A DNA stretch of 16,527 nucleotides from Planctomycetota bacterium (lineage in GTDB: Bacteria > Planctomycetota > Phycisphaerae > FEN-1346): the NCBI GenBank assembly GCA_026387055.1, contig JAPLML010000574.1:1-16527 (forward strand), in the 5' to 3' direction. The notes under the pieces are model-generated. The model was given only the letters and a program-made list of their open reading frames with translations, had not been told where the DNA came from and did no database searches. The translations under genes and the position numbers were made by a program. The number at the start of each line of letters is the position of its first letter. Position 1 is the first letter of the stretch. Shown here in pieces: positions 1-9,002 of this stretch.

Positions 1-34
1 GTACCTGTCTGGCGATTCTGCTCCTGCGCCAATA

Positions 35-122
35 GCAGGTGTGGCACGGCCGGCTTGTCCGGCCGTGGCGAAGCGCCGGTCACATTCCCCACGGCCGGAC
101 AAGCCGGCCGTGCCACACCTGC
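35..122. repeat. Perfect 34-bp inverted-repeat doublet (REP/BIME-like)
   Basis: Positions 35-68 and 89-122 are exact reverse complements (34 bp) separated by a 20-nt spacer. Each arm is itself a hairpin: CACGGCCGG at 45-53 pairs with CCGGCCGTG at 59-67 around the loop CTTGT, and the second arm (90-112) mirrors this. A palindromic unit repeated in opposite orientation in an intergenic gap is the architecture of REP doublets (BIMEs). No transposase gene lies next to it. It could fold as a long cruciform in DNA or RNA and might end transcription coming from upstream. Confidence 0.85.
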
Positions 123-145
123 CGGGGTACGCCAAACACGTACTG

Positions 146-228
146 ACGGGAGAGGGTGGCGAAGCCGGGTGAGGGTGATTGCCGCGCGGCCCCTCCCCCC
201 CATCCCCTCTCCCGCGAGGGGAGAGGGG
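146..228. repeat. GA-rich/CT-rich intergenic repeat with hairpin
   Basis: A GGGAGAGGG-type stretch (148-173) is followed by a CT-rich stretch (190-213) that is loosely its reverse complement. Then comes a perfect 10-bp hairpin: CCCCTCTCCC at 204-213 and GGGAGAGGGG at 219-228 around a 5-nt loop. It resembles the palindromic GA/CT repeats scattered between genes in many GC-rich bacteria; that similarity is from memory, not a search. With the preceding doublet it fills nearly all of the gap before uvrB. I see no convincing promoter here. Confidence 0.6.
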
Positions 229-316
229 AGCACGTAAGCCCGCCCGCTGATCGCATGTCACCGGCCGTTGCCGCCGGCCGCGCCGAGTGGTAGAATTCCT
301 GACTTGCTTCTGTTCG

Positions 317-328
317 CGGAGAGCGGCT

Positions 329-331
<3 letters not shown>
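317..331 (+). promoter_or_regulatory. Ribosome binding site deciding the uvrB start
   Basis: The purine-rich CGGAGAG at 317-323 sits 5 nt before the GTG at 329. The alternative in-frame GTG at 287 lies upstream of this site and would add 14 residues with no UvrB character, whereas the GTG at 329 gives the usual short UvrB N-terminus. Confidence 0.6.
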
Positions 332-2425
<2,094 letters not shown>

Positions 2426-3241
2426 TACCGAGGCCGCGGCGCGGGGCGAACTGTTGTCGCGGGCCGAGGGCATCGCCGCCGGCCTCCTGTTCGTTGCCCC
2501 GATGCTTAACCGCGTCGACGGCCGGCTCCGTTTCGAGCCTTACGTGGAAGACGGTACGCCCGTTCACCGGGACCAGGTGCTGGGCCGTATCGTCGGCCCC
2601 GTGCGGCCGCTCCTGACCATCGAGCGCACCCTCCTGAACTTCGTGCAGGCCCTCTCGGGCGTCGCGACGTACACCCGGAAGTTCGTCGACGCCGTGGCGA
2701 GCTCTGGCGCGATCATCCTGGACACCCGCAAGACCACGCCCGGGTGGCGGTACCTCGAGAAATACGCCGTGCGGATGGGCGGCGGCGTGAACCACCGGAC
2801 CGGTCTGCACGACGGCGTCCTCATCAAGGACAACCACCTGGCCGTCCGCGCCCCGAACCACGTCGGCGAGACGATCGCCGGTCTCGTGCGGGAGGCCCGC
2901 CAGCGGATCTCCCGCGAGATCCCCGTGTATGTCGAGGTCGAGCAGATCGATTACCTCGAGGAGATCCTGCTCTCGAAGCCGGATGGGGTGCTCCTGGATA
3001 ACATGAAGCCGCCGATGATCCGCGAGGCGGTGGTGCGGCGCGACCGGCTCTTCGGCGACGACGGGCCGGCGCTCGAGGCGTCGGGCGGGGTGACCCTCGC
3101 CAACGTCCGCGAGGTGGCCGAAACGGGCGTCGACCGCATCAGCATTGGGGCGCTCACGCACAGCGCGCCCATCCTCGACATCTCCCTGGAGATACGTCGG
3201 ACGTAGCAGGCGGTCACCCGGGAAACGTGGATTGACGGGTG

Positions 3242-3319
3242 CCCTGCTTTCGCGCTGTGGCGAAAGCAGGGGCCTCGACCGTCGGGCGGGCATGCTTCCG
3301 CAACGGCGCGAAAGCAGGG
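3242..3319. repeat. Two tandem REP-like hairpins between nadC and birA
   Basis: Copy 1 is a perfect hairpin: CCCTGCTTTCGC (3242-3253) and GCGAAAGCAGGG (3260-3271) around a 6-nt loop. Copy 2 (3294-3319) is related: TGCTTCCGC (3294-3302) pairs with GCGAAAGCA (3308-3316) with one mismatch, and it ends in the same GCGAAAGCAGGG. They begin 36 nt after the nadC stop. No T-tract follows, so they look like interspersed palindromic repeats more than a classical terminator, though they may still stabilise or end the nadC transcript. Confidence 0.75.
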
Positions 3320-3363
3320 CGCCCCGATGAGGAAGGGAGCGCCGGTGACTTCGGAGAGCGCCT

Positions 3364-4350
3364 GTGGAACCACGCCTTACGCTTGCCCTTCGTCGTCGAC
3401 GTGGGCGGCCGGTGGCCCCGGATCAATTGGCCGCCGAGGCGGGCATCCCACCGAAACACTTCGCCAAGGAGCTTGCCGATCTGGCCGGCCGCGGGTTTGT
3501 CATCGAGTCTCATCCGCTCGCCGGCCTCCGGCTGATCAGCGCCCCGGCGCACTTGTGCGAGGCGGAGATCGCCTGCGACCTCGCGGTCTCGCGGGTGGGC
3601 CGAATCGTGCGATGCGTCGAGAGCGCCTCCTCGACGAATGACCTCGCGTGGCAGGCGGCCGCGGGGGGACCTCAGGCGGCCGACGGCTTGGCGGTCTTCG
3701 CGGAGCACCAGTCGTCTGGGCGGGGGCGGCGCGGGAGCTGCTGGCTAGCGCCGCCGCACTCTTCGATCCTCTGTTCTGTCCTTGTATGGATGCCCGATGT
3801 TCCCGGCCAGGGGGCGATCCTCACGCGTGCCGCCGCCATTGCCGTGGCCGAAGCCATTGAGGATCAGTGCCGCGAGGAGGTGGGGATCAAGTGGCCCAAC
3901 GACCTGGTCATCGATGACCGGAAGGTGGCCGGCATCCTGGTCGAGTCACGGCCTGCCGGCCCAGGGCCGGGGTCGGTGGTGATTGGCGTGGGCATCAACT
4001 GCGATCAGGAAGAGGAGGTGTTCCCCGCGGAGATCCGCCGCCATGCCGCGAGCCTCGCGATGCTCGGCGAGGAGGTGGACCGGACGCTTCTGGCAAGGGC
4101 TTTCCTCGAGCGCCTTGACCAGGTTATCGGGCTGATGGGCGAGCCATCGGGCGTTGCCGAGGTCCGTCGCCGCGCGGCGGGCCGCTGCCGGACGATCGGC
4201 CGACGGATAAGCCTCCGTGAAGGCGATAGCACCTACACGGGGGAGGTGGTGGACCTCGATCCGGACTACGGCCTTGCTTTGAGGCTGGCCGATGGGAGGG
4301 TCCAAGTCTTCGCGGCGATGACGACCCATGTCGTAGCTCAAGGTGAATAG
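3364..4350 (+). CDS. birA: Bifunctional biotin-[acetyl-CoA-carboxylase] ligase / biotin operon repressor
   Basis: BirA activates biotin to biotinyl-AMP and attaches it to the carrier lysine of biotin-dependent carboxylases. The product is 328 residues. Residues about 14-59 resemble a winged helix-turn-helix (AAEAGIPPKHFAKELADLAG), which suggests DNA binding like E. coli BirA. The catalytic domain shows the adenylate-binding GRGRRGSCW at about 119-127, KWPNDLVI at 176-183, RKVAGILVE at 186-194 and VIGVGINC at 206-213. A small SH3-like C-terminal domain (GEVVDLDPDYGLALRLADG) is also present. The GTG at 3364 has GGAG at 3353-3356, 7 nt upstream. No biotin synthesis gene lies in the window, so any repressor target is unknown. 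Confidence 0.94.
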   Translation: MEPRLTLALRRRRGRPVAPDQLAAEAGIPPKHFAKELADLAGRGFVIESHPLAGLRLISAPAHLCEAEIACDLAVSRVGRIVRCVESASSTNDLAWQAAAGGPQAADGLAVFAEHQSSGRGRRGSCWLAPPHSSILCSVLVWMPDVPGQGAILTRAAAIAVAEAIEDQCREEVGIKWPNDLVIDDRKVAGILVESRPAGPGPGSVVIGVGINCDQEEEVFPAEIRRHAASLAMLGEEVDRTLLARAFLERLDQVIGLMGEPSGVAEVRRRAAGRCRTIGRRISLREGDSTYTGEVVDLDPDYGLALRLADGRVQVFAAMTTHVVAQGE

Positions 4351-4507
4351 GATTGGACAGAAAATCATCGTCAAACTGGGGTGTGCGCGCCGAGATTGAC
4401 ACCGCATTGAAGTGGTCGTTGGCTTGAGGTGTGTGTCGTAACCCATTTTTTGACAAATACTTACGCTTCGCAGCAACGGCACTCGTTCCGACGCGTTCTG
4501 TCGGCGT

Positions 4508-4535
4508 TTGACATCAGGCCGTCCTTGAGTATGCT
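4508..4535 (+). promoter_or_regulatory. Candidate sigma70-like promoter
   Basis: TTGACA at 4508-4513 exactly matches the -35 consensus. A 16-nt spacer follows, then TATGCT at 4530-4535 (4 of 6 matches to TATAAT). It lies in an AT-richer patch about 425 nt before the pilin start. A terminator-like hairpin begins about 20 nt downstream, so transcription from here might be attenuated or make a very short RNA. Confidence 0.4.
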
Positions 4536-4555
4536 TTATGGCGTCGGAGTGAGCA

Positions 4556-4580
4556 ACGGTCCTCAAGGGCCGTGATTTTT
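4556..4580 (+). terminator. Candidate intrinsic terminator or attenuator
   Basis: ACGGTCC (4556-4562) pairs with GGGCCGT (4567-4573) through 7 pairs including one T-G wobble, around the tetraloop TCAA. A run of five T follows at 4576-4580. It could end birA transcription (206 nt past its stop) or attenuate the candidate promoter just upstream. Confidence 0.5.
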
Positions 4581-4961
4581 ATGCTGCCTGGTGTCAATAT
4601 GGCGAATATGGGCTCTATGGAAAAAAGCGTGAAGTTGGGCGCTTTTCTGGTCGATAGTGATAGAGTATTTTGGCAGGGAAGTCTGGCTCCACACGCTCTT
4701 TAGCATTCGGTGGGTAGAAACGTGGGGATGGCAGCCGCACGAGAGGTGTCCGGCCCATCGTGCCGCCGCCCTGTCGGTCACGCATGTGAAGGGGGTGAAA
4801 ACCGATCTGTGTGTGGACGACACTGTGGAAGTGCCCGGGGAACAGGCAGGTCCCTTCCGGGGTGGCGTTATGGAGGGCCGGATACATCGACCGCCGTACA
4901 AGGAACCCGACCGGTCCCGCACGGGACCACAAGGACGCACAATGACGTAAGGAGAATAGGG

Positions 4962-5465
4962 ATGAAACGCATGGTGAAAAAGGGCTTTACGTTGGTGGAA
5001 ATTCTGATTGTCGTGATCATTCTGGGCATCTTGGCCGCGATCGTCATTCCGCAGTTCACGGAGGCGTCCGCCGAGGCGCGCATCAGCAACCTCGTGACGA
5101 ACCTCCAGACGGTCCGCAGCCAGTTGCTCCTGTACAAGACGCAGCACATCGAGTCGTACCCCGGCTCGGCCAGTGATGCGGCGGTGTTTGGCGACCAGAT
5201 GACGAAGTACACCGATGCCGCCGGCACCGTTTCCGCAGTGCCGAGCACGACCTATACGTTTGGCCCGTATCTCCAGCAGGTGCCGATCAACCCGCTGAGC
5301 GGGCTAAGCACCGTGACGATCACGGATGACCCCGCGGCAGTTTTCGGGGCGCCCGCCACGGGCTCGGACGGTGGATGGTGGTTCAACAGGGGCACGGGCG
5401 AGTTCCGCGCCAACCTGGCTGATTCCTGGACCAAGCCGGACGGGACGGTGCTTAACACGATGTAA
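4962..5465 (+). CDS. Type IV pilin / GspG-like major pseudopilin precursor
   Basis: This is the structural subunit of a type IV pilus or type II secretion pseudopilus, processed by prepilin peptidase in the inner membrane. The product is 167 residues. The class III leader MKRMVKKG is followed by the mature N-terminus FTLVEILIVVIILGILAAIV, with Gly at -1, Phe at +1 and Glu at +5. The hydrophobic helix continues into an amphipathic stretch (EARISNLVTNLQTVRSQLLLYK), then a C-terminal domain with PINPLSG and GWWFNRGTGEFRANL as in GspG-type proteins. The ATG at 4962 has AAGGAG at 4949-4954, 7 nt upstream; frame open further upstream has no pilin character. A strong intrinsic terminator follows, so this gene is probably transcribed alone and abundantly. 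Whether it is a pilus or secretion subunit cannot be settled from sequence. Confidence 0.92.
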   Translation: MKRMVKKGFTLVEILIVVIILGILAAIVIPQFTEASAEARISNLVTNLQTVRSQLLLYKTQHIESYPGSASDAAVFGDQMTKYTDAAGTVSAVPSTTYTFGPYLQQVPINPLSGLSTVTITDDPAAVFGAPATGSDGGWWFNRGTGEFRANLADSWTKPDGTVLNTM

Positions 5466-5495
5466 AACGCTGTGGGTGCGCAGCGGTGACCGCCA

Positions 5496-5521
5496 GCCTT
5501 TTCGTGTAGGGGCGAAAAGGC
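5496..5521 (+). other. Stem-loop in the pilin 3' untranslated region
   Basis: GCCTTTTCG (5496-5504) and CGAAAAGGC (5513-5521) form a perfect 9-bp stem around an 8-nt loop, 30 nt after the pilin stop and just before the intrinsic terminator. It may stabilise the pilin mRNA 3' end. Confidence 0.55.
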
Positions 5522-5527
5522 ACTGGG

Positions 5528-5574
5528 CTCGGGGGCAGAGACGCTTGGCGCGTCCGCTGCCCCCGAGTATTTTT
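5528..5574 (+). terminator. Strong rho-independent terminator of the pilin gene
   Basis: CTCGGGGGCAG (5528-5538) pairs perfectly with CTGCCCCCGAG (5557-5567), an 11-bp GC-rich stem. Its apical part can extend through GACGC (5540-5544) with GCGTC (5550-5554). The T-rich TATTTTT follows at 5568-5574. This is the clearest terminator in the window and separates the pilin gene from the following operon. Confidence 0.9.
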
Positions 5575-5636
5575 ACCGGGCGAAGCACCTTCCTGCACTC
5601 GCTCGCCCCCGGTTCTCCGCAGGAACGCCGGGCTGC

Positions 5637-5694
5637 CATAATGCGGGGGCACACCCGGCCCTCGGAGGCCGGGTGAATCCCTGAAGCATAATGC
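5637..5694. repeat. Hairpin unit flanked by 8-bp direct repeats
   Basis: CATAATGC occurs at 5637-5644 and again at 5687-5694. The 42 nt between them contain a perfect 9-bp hairpin, CACCCGGCC (5652-5660) with GGCCGGGTG (5667-5675), around a 6-nt loop. The direct repeats could be a target-site duplication of a tiny palindromic element, or chance. Confidence 0.45.
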
Positions 5695-5705
5695 CGCGGG
5701 ATGCC

Positions 5706-5736
5706 GATAGTCCCCGTACGGGATAGACCTACTATC
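5706..5736. promoter_or_regulatory. Palindrome and GATAG motifs, possible operator
   Basis: The perfect 10-bp palindrome CCCGTACGGG is at 5713-5722. GATAG occurs at 5706-5710 and 5722-5726, and its reverse complement CTATC at 5732-5736. The cluster lies 58-88 nt before the first gene of the assembly operon, where an operator or promoter would be expected. TACTAT at 5730-5735 could be a -10 element, but no convincing -35 accompanies it. Confidence 0.3.
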
Positions 5737-5793
5737 TCTGCGCCTGCTATTTGGTTCTGCGCGTGAAAATGGGAAGACTGGAGGGAATGGAAA

Positions 5794-6126
5794 ATGGAAT
5801 CGAGACACCTTCAAACAATAGCACATGGGCTCATCCTGGTTTCGATCATGCTGGCGGTGATTGCGGCCGCCCTGTGGTTCAAGTCTGACGCGCTTGAGCC
5901 CAAGGCCCAGGCTCAAGGCCGGGTCGCCGCCGCGCGCGAGGATGGCGGCGTTCCGGACTCGGGCAAGCAGCGGCTCCAGCTGGTCGAGCAACTCGAGAGC
6001 CTGAACAAGCGCGTGGCCGAGATGGAGCGGGGCTTGCGCGAGGGCGCCTACACGATTCAGACGATCGAGGCGAAGGCCGGGCAGGCGCCGCGTGCCCGGG
6101 ACGAGACAAAGGAAACCGAGAAATGA
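5794..6126 (+). CDS. Small membrane-anchored coiled-coil protein of unknown function
   Basis: I do not recognise this 110-residue protein. It has one predicted N-terminal transmembrane helix (about 9-28, hydrophobic with LILVSIMLAVIAAALWF), then a charged, Ala-rich segment. A likely coiled coil follows at about 57-90 (LVEQLESLNKRVAEMERGL), and the tail is charged. The ATG at 5794 has GGAGGG at 5780-5785, 8 nt upstream, and its stop overlaps the next start by 4 nt (ATGA). It is therefore almost certainly expressed, as the first gene of the assembly operon. Position between a pilin and a minor prepilin suggests an accessory role in pilus or pseudopilus assembly, but that is only inference. Confidence 0.75.
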   Translation: MESRHLQTIAHGLILVSIMLAVIAAALWFKSDALEPKAQAQGRVAAAREDGGVPDSGKQRLQLVEQLESLNKRVAEMERGLREGAYTIQTIEAKAGQAPRARDETKETEK

Positions 6127-6647
6127 GAATCCCCAATCGATGGTCGGCCCAAGCCGCGTTCTCACTGGTAGAGATCCTGGTGGTCATTCTGATCCTGGCG
6201 ATTGCCGCCGCCATCGTGGTTCCGAACATCGGATCCGCGGGCGACAGCGAAGCGATCAGCGCGGCAAGGGTCATGAAATCGGACCTGGAGGTGGCGCGGA
6301 GCATGGCCTTGACGACGCAGCACCCCCATGCGGTCGTCTTCAGCGCGGACCGCCAGTCCTACAAGATCGTGGCCAACTACGCGGGCGAAGACTATGCCTC
6401 GGCCGTGGCGGTCGCGCACCCGGTGCTGGGCAACACGTCGTTCGTCGTCCACTTGGCCTCGCAGAACGGCATGTCCAACGTCGCGGTCGTGAGTGTGTCG
6501 TTTGACGGGGCCACATACGTGACGTTCAACTCGCAGGGGGATCCGTCATCCGGGGGCACCGTGACGCTCCGCTCCGGTTCCACGCAGATGCAGATTGCCG
6601 TGGCGGGGCTGACGGGCGCGATCACGGTGACGCGGATGGCCGGCTAG
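6123..6647 (+). CDS. GspH/FimT-like minor prepilin
   Basis: This looks like a minor pilin or pseudopilin of the assembly tip (GspH/FimT family), 174 residues. The leader MRIPNRWSAQAA is followed by FSLVEILVVILILAIAAAIVVPNI: Phe at +1 and Glu at +5 are present, but the residue before the cleavage site is Ala, not the usual Gly. The helix is followed by a segment resembling the GspH signature (AARVMKSDLEVARSMALTTQH) and a beta-rich C-terminus (TFNSQGDPSSGGTVTLRSG) typical of FimT/GspH proteins. The start overlaps the upstream stop by 4 nt and pilM follows after 25 nt, consistent with one operon. Confidence 0.85.
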   Translation: MRIPNRWSAQAAFSLVEILVVILILAIAAAIVVPNIGSAGDSEAISAARVMKSDLEVARSMALTTQHPHAVVFSADRQSYKIVANYAGEDYASAVAVAHPVLGNTSFVVHLASQNGMSNVAVVSVSFDGATYVTFNSQGDPSSGGTVTLRSGSTQMQIAVAGLTGAITVTRMAG

Positions 6648-6658
6648 GCCGGTCGTGT

Positions 6659-6675
6659 GGAGGGGGCTTGCGGTG
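6659..6675 (+). promoter_or_regulatory. Ribosome binding site deciding the pilM start
   Basis: GGAGGGGG at 6659-6666 lies 6 nt before the GTG at 6673. The in-frame GTG at 6655 is upstream of this site and would add six residues without family support. Confidence 0.65.
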
Positions 6676-7779
6676 AGGCAATTGCCCATCGGCCTTGACA
6701 TTGGCACCACGACGGTGCGGATGCTCCAGCTCGGCGGCAGCGAGCGCGACCTTCGTGCCCTGGAGGCGGCGAAGTTCGTGGTCCCGCTGGAGATCAAGGG
6801 CGAGCCCCAACGCCGGCGCGAGTTCATCGTGGCGGAAGTCCGCCGGCTCATGAAGGAAGGCCGGTTTCGGGGACGCGAGGCGGTCATGGCCCTGCCTTCG
6901 AAGGACGTGGCCGTCCGCAATGTGCGGATGCCGAAGATGCCCGATGAGGAATTGGCCACCGCCGTTATTTGGGAGGCGCAGAATAAATTTCCCTTCGACA
7001 CCGCCACAGCGGTGATCCAGTACCTGCGGGCAGGCGAAGTGCGCCAAGGGGACCAACTGTTTGACGAAATCATCCTGCTGGCCGTGCCCCGGGTCGAGGT
7101 GGACGCCCAGATCCAGATGGCCACGGAAGCGGGAGTGGACCTGGTGAGCCTCGACGCCGGGCCGGCGGCGATGTTTCGTGGGTTCGAGCGATACCTGGGC
7201 CGCCGGGAGGACGAGGGCGTCGTGAACGTGTATGCGGACATCGGGGCCCAGACGACGGTGGTGATCGCCCGCGGGCGGGACCTGGTCTTCGTCAAGACGA
7301 TTCCGATCGGCGGCAGCGTGTTCAACCGCGCGGTCGCCGAATGCTTGGAGCTGGCGCCGGCGGAGGCCGAAGCCCTGCGTCGCCGCCTGAGCCGCCGTCC
7401 CTCCGGCGAGACGGCCGACGCGGAAGGGGCGGATCGAGTCGCCCGCGCGGTCTCCGATGCCCTTCGCCCTCACCTGGAGGACCTGGCGGACGAGATCGGC
7501 CTGTGCCTGCGGTACTACAGCGTGACCTTCCGCGGTCCGCGTCTTGAGAGCCTGACGTTCGTCGGGGGCGAAGCCCACGATCCAAGCGTCTCAACGGCGC
7601 TGGCCGCGCGGCTGGGCCTGGAGGCCAGGATGGGCGACCCGCTTCGTGGCGTGCGGACGGACTCGCTGGACCGTGTGCTGGACCGGCGCGGCGTCCGGGC
7701 CGAATGGGCGACGGCGTTCGGTCTGAGCCTCAAGGGCTTCTACGTGGAGGCCAGATTTACGTCGGGGTATGCCGCCTGA
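6673..7779 (+). CDS. pilM: Type IV pilus assembly protein PilM (actin-like)
   Basis: PilM is a cytoplasmic FtsA/actin-fold ATP-binding protein that binds the N-terminal tail of PilN and joins the inner-membrane assembly platform to the motor. The product is 368 residues from the GTG at 6673. Landmarks: phosphate-1 loop IGLDIGTTTVRMLQL at about 6-20; the PilM signature with VAVRNVRMPKMPDEELATAV leading into WEAQNKFPFD; and a second nucleotide-binding segment, YADIGAQTTVVIARG, followed by IPIGGSVFNRA. An EpsL/GspL relation is possible given the mixed T2SS-like context, but the full-length actin-like body followed by separate PilN and PilO genes favours PilM. Confidence 0.92.
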   Translation: MRQLPIGLDIGTTTVRMLQLGGSERDLRALEAAKFVVPLEIKGEPQRRREFIVAEVRRLMKEGRFRGREAVMALPSKDVAVRNVRMPKMPDEELATAVIWEAQNKFPFDTATAVIQYLRAGEVRQGDQLFDEIILLAVPRVEVDAQIQMATEAGVDLVSLDAGPAAMFRGFERYLGRREDEGVVNVYADIGAQTTVVIARGRDLVFVKTIPIGGSVFNRAVAECLELAPAEAEALRRRLSRRPSGETADAEGADRVARAVSDALRPHLEDLADEIGLCLRYYSVTFRGPRLESLTFVGGEAHDPSVSTALAARLGLEARMGDPLRGVRTDSLDRVLDRRGVRAEWATAFGLSLKGFYVEARFTSGYAA

Positions 7780-7797
7780 ACGGCGGAGGGGCATCGC

Positions 7798-8382
7798 GTG
7801 CGAGAACTCGAGTTCCTGCCGGCGGATTATGTCCGGGCGCACTTTCGGCGGCGCATCGGATTCATCCGCTCCTGGCTGCTCCTGGCGCTGGGGCTGGCGA
7901 TGGTGCTGTGGAGCATCCAGGTGGGCGCGGGGGTGCGCGACGCGCGGGCCGAACTGATGGCGCTGCGCGGCGCGGGTGAGGCTGTCGAGGGGGACGTGAG
8001 CAAGGTCCGGATGCTCCGGGCCGAGGCGAAGGCCTGCGACCGGCGGCTGAGCCTCGTCCAGGCGCTCCAGGCCCGTACGACCGTGACCGACGTGCTCTGC
8101 GATCTGGCGGACATCCTGCCGGACAGCGTCGTGCTGGAAGAGGCGACCCTGGATTGCCCGGACACCGGGGCGGGCAGGGGTCCGCTCCTCCACCTGCGCG
8201 GCGTCGCGGCGAAGGAGACCGTCGTGACCCAGATGCTCTCGGCCCTGGAGACCTCGAAGTTGTTTCAGCGGGCGGTGCTTGTGGAATCGAAGCCCTATGC
8301 CCGGGAAGACGGCGAGCGGCGGTCTTTTGTTCTGGAAGTCAACGTGGTTGCGCCGGCCGCGGTTAAGGAGCGGGGCACGTGA
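7798..8382 (+). CDS. pilN: Type IV pilus inner-membrane assembly protein PilN
   Basis: PilN is a bitopic inner-membrane protein that pairs with PilO and docks PilM through its cytoplasmic tail. The product is 194 residues. The short cytoplasmic N-terminus carries ELEFLPADYV, comparable to the INLLP-type PilM-binding tail. A transmembrane helix spans about 26-44, followed by an Ala/Arg-rich helical segment and a periplasmic ferredoxin-like domain typical of PilN (ARTTVTDVLCDLADILPDSV, then LETSKLFQRAVLVESKP). The GTG at 7798 has GGAGGGG at 7785-7791, 6 nt upstream. It overlaps pilO by 4 nt (GTGA). Confidence 0.88.
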   Translation: MRELEFLPADYVRAHFRRRIGFIRSWLLLALGLAMVLWSIQVGAGVRDARAELMALRGAGEAVEGDVSKVRMLRAEAKACDRRLSLVQALQARTTVTDVLCDLADILPDSVVLEEATLDCPDTGAGRGPLLHLRGVAAKETVVTQMLSALETSKLFQRAVLVESKPYAREDGERRSFVLEVNVVAPAAVKERGT

Positions 8383-9002
8383 CGTGGCGCGCGAGCCAAC
8401 GCAAGTGCTGGGTGGTGGACCGGCAGCAACTGCTGATCCTCCTCGTGGGGGCGGTCATGGTGGCCAGTTTCTTCCTGTTCATCCTGTGGCCGAAGCAGCG
8501 CGAACTGTCGGCCCTCGGCGAGGAGGTGGAGCACGAGCGCGGCCGGGTGAACCAGAAGGTCCTCGCCAGCCGCGAGGGCGTCTACGTTTCGGCGCGGATT
8601 CCCGGCCTGCGGATGGCGAAGGATTCGTGCGAGCGCCGCCTGCCGGTCGAGCCGCGCGTGGCTGACTTCCTCCAAAAGGTCGCCGAGTGTGTGGCGACGG
8701 AGCCTCAAGTGACCCATGAAATCCAGCAGGCCGAGGCGAACGTGGCGCCGGTCCCCTCGCCGGCCGTTCCGATCTCGCTGCGGTTGACCGGGCCGGCCGA
8801 AGCCGTCTATCGCTGCCTGGCGAGGATCGAGGGGCTGGAACGCCTGAACCGGGTTCGTCGGGCGCGTATTACTGCCGGACCCGGTGCGGGCCAGGTGGTG
8901 GCCGAGACGGCGCTGGTGGTGTACTACCTTCCGACGGATGAGCCGGCGGCCGTTCCTGACGGCGGCGCCGATGGACACAAGACAGAGGCGACGACCGGAT
9001 GA
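8379..9002 (+). CDS. pilO: Type IV pilus inner-membrane assembly protein PilO
   Basis: PilO is a bitopic membrane protein that heterodimerises with PilN and contacts PilP in the periplasm. The product is 207 residues: transmembrane helix about 17-37 (QLLILLVGAVMVASFFLFIL), a coiled-coil-like segment at about 38-65, then a periplasmic domain with RRLPVEPRVADFLQKVAECVA and a beta/alpha region (ISLRLTGPAEAVYRCLARIEGL) typical of PilO and GspM folds. GTG start and TGA stop both use 4-nt overlaps with neighbours. Sequence identity in this family is low, so the call rests largely on gene order and topology. Confidence 0.85.
   Translation: MTWRASQRKCWVVDRQQLLILLVGAVMVASFFLFILWPKQRELSALGEEVEHERGRVNQKVLASREGVYVSARIPGLRMAKDSCERRLPVEPRVADFLQKVAECVATEPQVTHEIQQAEANVAPVPSPAVPISLRLTGPAEAVYRCLARIEGLERLNRVRRARITAGPGAGQVVAETALVVYYLPTDEPAAVPDGGADGHKTEATTG

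Larger units (their letters stand above)
4351..4961 (+). other. Long non-coding interval upstream of the pilin gene
   Basis: About 610 nt with no convincing gene; the open frames here have no recognisable protein character. The first half (about 4360-4700) is visibly AT-richer than the surrounding genes. It holds three TTGACA hexamers (4396, 4450, 4508), a sigma70-like promoter candidate and a terminator-like hairpin at 4556-4580. Closer to the pilin gene there is a short hairpin, GGTCCC (4913-4918) with GGGACC (4923-4928). I looked for the c-di-GMP-I riboswitch consensus and did not find it. It is probably the regulatory leader of the pilin gene. Confidence 0.6.

Noticed and set aside
4676..4702. 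Possible sigma54 promoter upstream of the pilin gene
   Set aside because: The GG and GC dinucleotides are 8 nt apart rather than the required 10, and the rest of the consensus is missing.
4740..4950. Possible c-di-GMP-I riboswitch in the pilin leader
   Set aside because: A segment resembling GGTCACGCA caught my eye, but the expected AAACC, GGACGCAAAGCC and GGTAGGTAGCGG parts are absent.
4710..4961. N-terminal extension of the pilin from the upstream in-frame ATG
   Set aside because: The pilin leader MKRMVKKG and a good ribosome site at 4949-4954 fix the start at 4962; the extension has no pilin character.
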